This document shows positions 56,406 through 64,000 of a stretch of 64,000 nt of DNA, piece after piece. Where the stretch lies: assembly GCA_030867875.1 (NCBI GenBank), contig JAOWCC010000019.1, positions 35,445,976 to 35,509,975 of the forward strand, given 5' to 3'. A program made the translations under genes and the position numbers. Positions within the stretch are counted from its first letter, which is position 1. Each line of letters begins with the position of its first letter. The DNA comes from Actinernus sp. WN-2022 (lineage: Eukaryota; Cnidaria; Anthozoa; Actiniaria; Actinernidae). The notes below the pieces were generated by a model, which searched no databases, was not told the origin of the DNA, and saw only the letters and a program-made list of their open reading frames with translations.

Positions 56406-56729
56406 TAACGTTAAAGCAGCACTCATTAAATAGATTCCTGAAACTTAATCTTCCGCGATTCCATCTCTTTAGATCACCCCCCTACGAAGAAAAAGAAGAC
56501 TACATGAAGGTATGCAGTTAGCTATAGCCGGGCGCGTTTTTGGGAGACTTATTGTAAATCCTGTAGATAAACGTCTTCTGAAATGTAGAAAGTAGTCGCT
56601 ACGTTTAGTACGTCATTGGAAATCAATTTTTGTGTTTGCAATAAATGAAAAAAACATTGGTGGTTTTCACGGGTATTCCTTTTTCCGAATACCCGTGGCC
56701 TCGATTACTTTAACCACTGTTTATTTGTT

Positions 56730-56995
56730 AAGGTAACACAGGACTCTGAATTTTTAACAAGACCTGAAACAACCATGGGGGCTGATCAAAGTCAGGACCC
56801 GGCTAAACCACAGATCGGATTGGAATTTAGCGTGTTGGTTTTTTCGGAGGGAGGAAAACCGGAGAACACGGAGAAAAACCCTCGGAGCAAGGGCGAGATA
56901 TACCAACAAACTCAACTCACATATGGCGCCGCGTCCGGGAATCGAACCTGGGCCATAGAGGTGAAGTGCTTAACCACTGAGCCACCCTGGCAATT
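56730..56995 (-). mobile_element. tRNA-derived SINE (family S), copy 2
   Basis: On the minus strand the head reads GGTGGCTCAGTGGTTAAGCA (A box) and GGTTCGATTCCCGG (intact B box). It is followed by the CCGAGGGTTTTTCTCCGTGT body and the tail CAGAGTCCTGTGTTACC. It is less decayed than copy 1 at 14630. Confidence 0.85.
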
Positions 56996-56999
56996 ATAT

Positions 57000-57200
57000 A
57001 ATCCACATTAGTAGAAACCAATTAGTGTTCTATCACTAATCCTGTAATCTGATTGGTTAAGCTACTCACTACTCACTATCTAGTTAACAATTAGACCCGC
57101 AGCCCGAATGGGCTATGAGTCAATAGCCCAGGAGGCGCAGCCGAATGGGCTATTTAACTCGTAGCCCATGAGGGCGAGAGGTATAATTGTTTTAGCATAA
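57000..57200. repeat. Inverted GCCC-rich cluster beside the hairpin array
   Basis: CGCAGCCCGAATGGGCTATG, CAATAGCCCAGGAGGCGCAG and GAATGGGCTATTTAACTCGT contain repeated GGGCTAT/ATAGCCC. They lie in the same AACAATTAGAC context that begins each downstream hairpin unit. Confidence 0.55.
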
Positions 57201-57489
57201 CTAGTCGGACAGTAGAAATAATAGAAAGAAACAAATTGAAGTTGAAAACATGATATTATTTCGTGAAAATGCGTGCGGTTTTTCTCGCAAATAGACCTAT
57301 AGTAGGGTAGCCAATCAGAATGCAGGATTCGTAATAGTCCACTAGTTGGTTTATACTAATCTGTAATAGATAGCGAGTAGCGAAAAAGCCAGTTTTCAAA
57401 AGTAAAACAATGGCTGCGAAATCGTCAAAATGTCAAAAAATCTTCTTGTTTCAGTTTAAGATTGAAGTACTAGTTGGTTTCTACTAAAA

Positions 57490-57935
57490 CAATTAGACTA
57501 CTCGCTCACAGTTTCTATGGCTGATAGTTGACTCGGAGCTACGCTCCTTGTCATCTATCAGCCGATAAAAACTTCGAGCTCATAGTCTAATTGTTAAATA
57601 GACAACTTCCGACAACACGCTCTCAGTTTCTATGGCTGATAGTTGACTCGGAGCTACACTCCTTGTCATCTATCAGCCGATAAAAAACTTCGAGCTCATA
57701 GTCTAATTGTTAAATAGACAACTTCTGACAACTCGCTTTCAGTTTCTATGGCTGATAGTTGACTCGGAACTACACTCCTTGTCATCTATCAGCCGATAAA
57801 AACTTCGAGCTCATAGTCTAATTGTTAAATAGACAACTTCTGACAACACGCTCTCAGTTTCTATGGCTGATAGTTGAGACGCTCCGAGTCAACTATCAGC
57901 CGATAAAACCTGAGAGCGAGTAGTCTAATTGTTAA
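57490..57935 (+). repeat. Tandem array of hairpin-forming 115-bp units
   Basis: CAGTTTCTATGGCTGATAGT starts at 57509, 57624, 57740 and 57855, so the unit is 115-116 bp, with three full copies and a rearranged fourth. Each unit contains GGCTGATAGTTGACTCGGAG and, after the loop, GTCATCTATCAGCC, which pair as a stem. Units are joined by GAGCTCATAGTCTAATTGTT and AAATAGACAACTTC. The fourth has a shorter stem loop (GAGACGCTCCGAGTC). Confidence 0.93.
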
Positions 57936-58369
57936 TGATAATTGGACGTGCTTTTAATTGTTGTCTTGTTCTTAAATATTAATGGTGATTTTGACTGTAA
58001 CTGTTTTCATAGTTATATATCAAGTCGGTTCGCAAATATGTTTATGCACTGGTCCAGTTTATTGAAACGAGTTGTCTTGTTGTTCAACTGATTTTGATAA
58101 AACATTCCTGTATTTTTCAAATTAATATTTTTCATTGCCCAAGGTACAATGCATGTAGTGTCGATATATAGTGTGGCTTCATTCATCAGTAAATAGTTGG
58201 TTAACACTACGCACGTACGCCAGCTCTGTACCGACTCCGCTAACTAAGCTACTAATAGACTCCATGGTGGGTTTATCGCCATGCACTCATTAACTTAAAA
58301 GCCAACTAGAACTGCGTTTGCTCCATTTCGGTGCGTTTCTGGATCTGTTCACTGAATACATATTCTATA
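57936..58369. other. KSR intron, nothing recognised
   Basis: No supported exon or repeat border. Confidence 0.35.
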
Positions 58370-58691
58370 GACCAGTTTGCGGTTAATTCCGCCATTTTGA
58401 AAGGGGTGCAAACATGGCGCGAAATACAGTGTTTGTATGGGAATCTGATGCCAAATTATTTCTGTAAAAGCGAATTTCTGAAACATTCACTGTCTGCAAA
58501 CTTAAAATACCAGGTAAAAGATTAACTGATCAAAATGTGAGGGATGTAGCTGTGCTGGGAAGCGTGCAATCGTGTTTTCAGTTTTCCATACATTTGCCGC
58601 GGACGTCGATTCGTTGTTACCCGTACAAACGCTGTATTTCGCGCCATGTTTGCACCCCTTTCAAAATATCGGAATTAACCGCGAACTGGTC
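58370..58691. mobile_element. MITE with 70-bp terminal repeats, TA target site
   Basis: GACCAGTTTGCGGTTAATTC with CATTTTGAAAGGGGTGCAAA pairs with the right arm ending CCGCGAACTGGTC. TA lies on both sides. A related, older copy forms the centre of the foldback at 348-1508. Confidence 0.9.
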
Positions 58692-59709
58692 TATATCGGA
58701 TAGTTTAAATTGATCAAATACGACATTTATTTTGCCTCAGGCAACGTAACGAATAGCTCACTGTAGATATGTGCTTCTCTTGTCACGCACAAACGAAGCT
58801 CAGCGGTAAATTAAATATAATATTTTCTCAGAGGATATATTAATGTAACCCAGAGCCTGACTAAGTTGGAGAAAGAATTGAAGAAAAAAATCAACATCTT
58901 CAAAAATGGTCAAATACGTGACAAGCGAAGCAGATATCGAAAGTGGGTTATTGATTTCAATTAAAGTGCCGCCGATAAGCCCTAGGCAGTTATCTTTGAT
59001 TAAAAGTCAAACTGGAAAACAAAATGACCGACAAAGGAAAAATAATCATTATAGTCTGCCATGGCCAATTTCGTTTATTAAGGAATCAAATTTCAATGAC
59101 CTCATTTAAAGGATAACTCTGTTTTTCTCAGCTCAACTTTAAAACATCATACTCTGAGATTGTGCATATCGAATGCCTGACACCTGGAAAACAAATGTAT
59201 AAATGAAGAAATTCAATGTTATGACTCAATTCAACTCATTTGCGAGTCAATGACGTCATTTCAAGGACTTGTAATGCAATTTATAGCAATACTACGACCA
59301 CAAATCGTTCAAAAATGGTTGAACAAGATTTAAAACATTTTACTGCGCCCAAATACATGATTTCCTGGTAAGAGCGTATATTGGCACTTTAAGGGGGATT
59401 AGATTTCAGGAGAAACTAAATTTGGGTGATTTAGAGAATTTCTAAGAAATAGGGAAAATGAAGATTTTATGAAGAATTCAAATTACATTTTTAAGTTCAT
59501 AATTAATAGATGGGGACCAAATTTGTTTGCTATCAACCCAATGTGCTCTCGTGTGGTATGCAAGAAATTTGGTGCGTAATTAATTCGCCTTTTTCCTCTT
59601 TCATTGCTTCCTCAATATTCACCCTTTCCCTCAACATTCAACTGTAAGCCCCCGTTAAGTCTTGTGTCCATTTGGTATTAAAACTGCTTGTTTTTCTCTT
59701 TTCATTCAG
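58692..59709. other. KSR intron before the kinase exons
   Basis: The 67-codon frame at 58906 (MVKYVTSEADIESGLLI) ends at a stop with no clear splice sites, and I do not recognise it. No repeat border was seen. Confidence 0.35.
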
Positions 59710-59795
59710 AAGTCGTTAAAGGAATGGAATATTCCGTATTCTGACCTCCAGTTTGGAGATGTAGTAGGGGTTGGACCGAAAGGACATGTTTACAA
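59710..59795 (+). CDS. ksr: KSR exon, start of the pseudokinase domain
   Basis: Acceptor TTCTCTTTTCATTCAG; donor ACAA|GTGAGT. It encodes KSLKEWNIPYSDLQFGDVVG and VGPKGHVY plus two bases. EWNIPYSDLQFGDVVG matches vertebrate KSR EWDIPFEQLEIGELIG, which precedes the glycine-rich loop. Raf kinases have W-E-I there, so this is KSR. The loop G-V-G-P-K-G-H-V keeps all three glycines of G-x-G-x-x-G. The exon starts on a codon boundary, but the last found upstream exon (42935) ends one base into a codon, so at least one small exon is missing between them. Confidence 0.88.
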
Positions 59796-59875
59796 GTGAG
59801 TACAAGGGATGTTTATGTACTAGTCTTGCCACGTGTATACGCACTTGCACATATACATAAACCATTCTCGACCAC

Positions 59876-59945
59876 GACCCTTCTCTTATTTCTTATTACG
59901 CGTTCTCGACGAAAACGAGCATGCGCAGTAAGAAATAAGAGAATG
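59876..59945. repeat. Short palindrome, about 65 bp
   Basis: CTTCTCTTATTTCTTATTAC pairs with GTAAGAAATAAGAGAATG across CGCGTTCTCGACGAAAACGAGCATGCGC, whose GTTCTCGAC/AACGAG also partly pair. Confidence 0.6.
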
Positions 59946-61490
59946 GAGAATGACACATACACAACTCTCAAGTTGTAAGATAAATATCTCATATGGAAAA
60001 CTAATAGGTTTTAATTATCTTGAACGTTCAAAGTTTCACTGACTAACGAACTTTCTCCATGGCAACCAAGTACCAATTAAAATACACATTTTAATTATTT
60101 TTCTGTGACAATGAAATGTGGCGAACTGGAATGTACCCCGAAAGCCTCCTTGAGTTTAAAACTGAAATATTTACCATGTCTTCACTGGAGATCTAACATG
60201 TTACGAGATTTAGGACCAAAGATGTTTTTGAGACGTTATCATTGCAAAAGAGGTTCCAGCTTCTTTCGTGATTTCACTACTGAATTAAATCAGTAAAACA
60301 CACAGTGGTTGGGTAACACTAAACAAGTCAACTAATCGCAACTTAAAATTTAATTTAGAAAGGATATGGAAACCAAGTTGCTTAATTACAAAACAAATTA
60401 GGGATAATTTATAAGAAAGATTGACTTCATGTCTTGTATCCTGCTGTTTTGCATTGTTGGGTAAACAGTTTCGCGAAAAAAGGCCAATTAACTCTACCTT
60501 TTCCGTTTCTCATCGTCCGACAAGTCGCATAAAATTTCAGCTCCGGTCACTGGGAATATCGAACCATTTACAGATTTGAAGAATTTTTAAAAAAAGACTA
60601 AAATGCAGAGATGCCAACCCCTTGAGTTCTAAAAGCGGGAGATTTTTTTCGAGGGTAACTTTTATGTGCCTTCCCCCCCCCCTAATTGTGTCATCTCAAA
60701 ATTCCACGCTATACAATGTTTTCTGCAAATTTCTATTGTTTTTACGCTGCTCCGCGAAAAAGCGGGAGATTTTGGACTCAAAGCGGGAGAGCGGGAGATG
60801 AGACTGATTGTTGTTTTTTGCTTTTTTTTCACCAACCAACCGGCCCATGACAGCGAAACAGTAAAAAGGTAGAGATGACCATGAAACTCATGATGCCATA
60901 CAATTTAAAACCATACAATAATATGACACGTACTGGAACTTCGCTCTAAGATTTGAAAAGCTAGCCTCGTTGAATTTTAACTTTGTTTGAGATTAAGGTT
61001 GTTTATGGCACAGAATAAAAGAGATGGGAGATGTATAGAGGTCACCTGACAATTGACAGTCGCACGCCTTAGTTACTGTTGCTACGTCACTTTAACCCAA
61101 GAAAATTCAAAATCAATATGGCAAAAAAGGCTGAGTTCGGTGATAGTCTTCGTAACAGTCCGATGATTTATCGATTTCCGACATTTTGCTGACTTTCTTA
61201 AATTTTTGTGAAGAAATTAAGCCTTGTGTTTTCATCTCATTCGGAAGAGCTTGTAGGGGCCGTATTTTCTCGAGGGAACATTACTGCATTCTGATTGGTC
61301 TGAACTGTTTTTGATTGACAGGTTCGGAAATATGAATTATGATAATCAGCTCAGCTCGTTACCGGGGCAACAAGAAATCTCTCACGAGAATGATCCAACA
61401 ATAATTTGATTTATGTTGCCTTTATGTTACCTTATGTTACCCTCTCCCCTCCCCAGAAAGACGTAATATAAGGAAATAGGTCCCGCGGAT
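59946..61490. other. KSR intron, nothing recognised
   Basis: It contains a few GCGGGAGA repeats near 60640-60800. No supported exon. Confidence 0.4.
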
Positions 61491-61494
61491 TGGT

Positions 61495-61552
61495 AGCCTG
61501 CGAAAGCAGCTGCCTCTTTTCTCAAAAGAGGCGGCTGCTTTCGCAGGCTAGC
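61495..61552. repeat. Near-perfect 58-bp palindrome
   Basis: TAGCCTGCGAAAGCAGCTGC with CTCTTTT pairs with AAAAGAGGCGGCTGCTTTCG and CAGGCTA around a two-base centre. It lies 77 bp upstream of a KSR exon. Confidence 0.92.
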
Positions 61553-61629
61553 GGATTGGAAGTTAATAGATTGCAACTGTGGTCTACAAGGCGTTTATGT
61601 CACGTTATGTTTCTCTGTTAATTCCCAAG

Positions 61630-61708
61630 GGGCCGATGGCATGGAGAAATTATGATTCATACAGTCAAGAAATCGACGAAACCGGATCTGGAAGCGTTTC
61701 TTAAAGAA
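61630..61708 (+). CDS. ksr: KSR exon, beta-3 strand and start of helix C
   Basis: Acceptor GTTAATTCCCAAG; donor GAA|GTATGC. One base completes the Lys of VYK, then it reads GRWHGEIMIHTVKKSTKPDL and EAFLKE. Vertebrate KSR1 has GRWHGEVAIRLL and LKLFKKE here, a clear match including the KSR/Raf hallmark RWHG. At the position of the catalytic lysine of active kinases (VAIK), vertebrate KSR has Arg and this protein has His. It is therefore expected to be a pseudokinase scaffold that acts by binding MEK and Raf. The exon ends on a codon boundary, and the rest of the kinase domain is beyond the window. Confidence 0.88.
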
Positions 61709-62474
61709 GTATGCTTAATTACTATAATATTATATGAACCTCTATATAACCGCGCATGTCATTGCATCTACTACCCAAAAGCCTTTACGCACCTAATCCA
61801 AGATGTAGTACCCAAAAGCCTTTTCGCGCCTAATCTAAGATGCGCGTCGGATTATTAAAGTGCATGTAAGCCCTGGCTAATTATATTTCTTACAAAGAGG
61901 CCATAGACAAAGGATTCCGGAATAAAAAGTTGATTTCATTTGTCATGGTGTATTGGCCGTTCAAAGTTGCCTAAAAACGTGTCTTGGGTTGCCTGTAGAC
62001 GAAAATCAAGCGCGCCAGAGCGCCTTACAAAATTGGCACTGGGTCTAGTATGACGTCATCAACAGAACACGCTCGATGCGCCATTGCATGAAAGGCCGAA
62101 TAAAGCTCTCCGAAACGTTTAGCGCGATATCATCTTTCTCAGTTATCTATTAATTTATCTTGCAAATAAGCCAACGCTTTATACCCGTGAAGAGACGAGT
62201 TTTATTGATGACGTCACGTTTTATTCTCGTCCCAGTCCCGAACGTGCGCGAAAATTATTCTATATTTGGAAGTTTAGTCGCTAAAAAAATTATGAAAACA
62301 TTTTTATTTTACATTTTGGAATTTTTCCCCTACCTTTTTAAGGGCTAAGCTTAAAAAAAAAGCATAACTGGCCAGGGTTTATATGCACTTTAAGCACTAG
62401 CAGGGACCCATTTTATGCGCGCAGATCGACAGCTCGGGCTGCCTGTGGTATGAGCGTTACACACAGACACACTT
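61709..62474. other. KSR intron, nothing recognised
   Basis: I searched for the next KSR exon (helix C through the hinge, V-M-x-Y-R-x-T-R-H-E-N) and did not find it before the right edge. Confidence 0.45.
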
Positions 62475-62475
62475 A

Positions 62476-62701
62476 GGGTGCGTTCGATTGACCGTATTCC
62501 GGAATAAGAATAAACAGTATGATCACTACAAATCGCTTATACTAGGATTTTTTGGCCACTGAAATACTAATTGTATCCTGAATATCATAAATTATATCAG
62601 CAAGCATTCGTAGATTACAGTTCAAAATGTGTCTGAACCAGTGATTTCCAGAGACTATTCCATCTATTCTTATTCTGGAATACGGTCAATCGAACGCGAC
62701 C
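62476..62701. mobile_element. Harbinger-type MITE (family H), copy 4
   Basis: TTA on both sides. The ends are GGGTGCGTTCGATTGACCGT and ACGGTCAATCGAACGCGACC (right tip slightly mutated). Same orientation as copy 3. Confidence 0.9.
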
Positions 62702-63539
62702 TTAACGTATTATTATATAAGATTCATTCAACCAAAAATCCCAGTTGGAAATTTCGAATGGATTGCATGGAACGGAACCGGTCGGATAAAAGAGCATGAT
62801 CCAGGTAGTTAGTTACTGGGCGCAAGTCGACCACAAAGCGAGGTTCGAAGCGAAGCGAGTTTCTTTACCCTGGGGATGGTCGCCAACCCAAATCGCAAAA
62901 CCGCGCCGGGTGGGGGGGGGGGGGGGGGACTTTGAGAAAGTCTACTGGGCGTTGTCCATTCGACCAAACGAAAAAAAGTACCAGAAATTCCGGGTGGAAA
63001 ATCAAATGGAAGTGAAATTTTTAGTTAAAAGAAAAATGGAAAATTATGGAAAATGCAAGTGGAAAGGAAAATGTCGGCCGTACGGGAAATTTCGGAAAGA
63101 CAACCTCTAGATTCACTGGCATTCCACAATGTCCGAAAATTTCTAACGAAAAGTTCAGTTCCATTTTGATTTCCTAGCCGAAATTTGTTTTGTCGAATGT
63201 ACTGTATAGCGCCTGTTATTTTATAAAAGCCTCTTGGCACGAGGTTGGCGCAAGAGTCCCATAGCTCGGCATTCCATCTAGAAGGACGGAAAGTCACATG
63301 CAGACTAACCCTATATTAAAAACTGCTAACCCGAACCATAAACCATTCCGAAAAGGAGTTTCCAGGTAAACGGTAAGTTCTCACTGGCCAAGAGCTTCAC
63401 AGGTAAACAAGTTCTCAATATTTCTGTGTCAGTGTCCTTCTAGACGGCGATCTAAGCTTTATCCCATAGCTCCTTGGCTCCTGTTTGACGTCATTGTACA
63501 TTTTCTCGTGAGCCCACTCTTGTGGCGAAATATGTTCTT
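62702..63539. other. KSR intron, poly-G tract, otherwise unassigned
   Basis: A G homopolymer of about 18 lies at 62911-62929. The 104-codon + frame at 62796 runs through it, is rich in Lys/Gly and lacks motifs, so it is likely chance. Confidence 0.45.
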
Positions 63540-64000
63540 GTCATAAGATCACGCGAGTCGTGTTTTGTCATAAGATCACGCGAGTCGTGTTTTGTCATAA
63601 GATCACGCGAGTCGTGTTTTGTCATAAGGTCACGCGAGTCGTGTTTTGTCATAAGGTCACGCGAGTCGTGTTTTGTCATAAGGTCACGCGAGTCGTGTTT
63701 TGTCATAAGGTCACGCGAGTCGTGTTTTGTCATAAGGTCACGCGAGTCGTGTTTTGTCATAAGGTCACGCGAGTCGTGTTTTGTCATAAGGTCACGCGAG
63801 TCGTGTTTTGTCATAAGGTCACGCGAGTCGTGTTTTGTCATAAGGTCACGCGAGTCGTGTTTTGTCATAAGGTCACGCGAGTCGTGTTTTGTCATAAGGT
63901 CACGCGAGTCGTGTTTTGTCATAAGGTCACGCGAGTCGTGTTTTGTCATAAGGTCACGCGAGTCGTGTTTTGTCATAAGGTCACGCGAGTCGTGTTTTGT
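63540..64000 (+). repeat. 27-bp tandem array running off the right edge
   Basis: The unit GTCATAAGGTCACGCGAGTC plus GTGTTTT is repeated 17 times to the last base. The first three units carry AAGATC instead of AAGGTC; the rest appear identical. Because 27 is a multiple of three, one frame stays open on each strand (minus MTKHDSRDL, plus VIRSRESCF). This explains the 161-codon minus frame, which I do not consider a gene. Confidence 0.97.

Noticed and set aside
62796..63110. 104-codon + ORF (Lys/Gly-rich)
   Set aside because: It crosses a poly-G homopolymer whose length is unreliable, and no family or splice context supports it.
63491..63976. Long repetitive minus-strand ORF (MTKHDSRDL repeated)
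   Set aside because: It is produced by the 27-bp array, whose period keeps frames open on both strands. There is no start context, domain or splice evidence.
63540..64000. CRISPR-like array at the right edge
   Set aside because: The 27-bp units follow one another directly, without unique spacers.

Overview
This is eukaryotic genomic DNA, almost certainly from an invertebrate animal. A cnidarian such as a coral or sea anemone is my best guess, inferred from the style of the genes and repeats rather than proven. The DNA is AT-rich, has GT-AG introns, and is packed with transposon debris. No bacterial gene, operon or CRISPR array is present, and most open frames longer than 60 codons are repeat-derived or chance.

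Two conserved signalling genes lie on the + strand. (1) A CREB-regulated transcription coactivator (CRTC) gene enters from the left edge. Its exons are 1867-1925, 2065-2102, probably a 23-nt microexon at 4683-4705, 11838-11867 (alternative start 11826), and a large exon 13698-14610 encoding the SLPDLTNL segment and the C-terminal activation domain. Its stop codon overlaps a good splice donor, and a possible alternative last exon lies at 17852. (2) A kinase-suppressor-of-Ras (KSR) gene occupies about 41.7 kb to beyond 61.7 kb. It has C1-domain exons (41685-41771, 41965-42038), a Ser/Pro-rich linker exon (42195-42935) and the first two pseudokinase exons (59710-59795, 61630-61708). The rest lies off the right edge, and at least one small exon between 42935 and 59710 was not found. 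Between them are a small two-exon secreted-protein gene with a one-base frame break (40194-41058), an isolated exon-like segment (35343-35404) and a minus-strand terminal exon (24179-24384), none of a family I recognise.

The rest is intron and intergenic DNA filled with mobile elements. These include a nearly complete but dead L1/Tx1-type LINE on the minus strand (about 5.76-10.88 kb) interrupted at an in-frame point by a 740-bp inverted-repeat transposon, other LINE 3' ends, tRNA-derived SINEs, tRNA pseudogenes, a Harbinger transposase relic, and more than 25 short inverted-repeat elements. Several of those show clear target duplications: TWA, TA, TTAA, 5 bp, near-8 bp and 12 bp.

Tandem repeats are also frequent: a 15-bp array just upstream of a CRTC splice acceptor, a 29-bp array in the next CRTC intron, a second 29-bp array near 34.8 kb, a 115-bp array of hairpin-forming units near 57.5-57.9 kb, and a 27-bp array running off the right edge.
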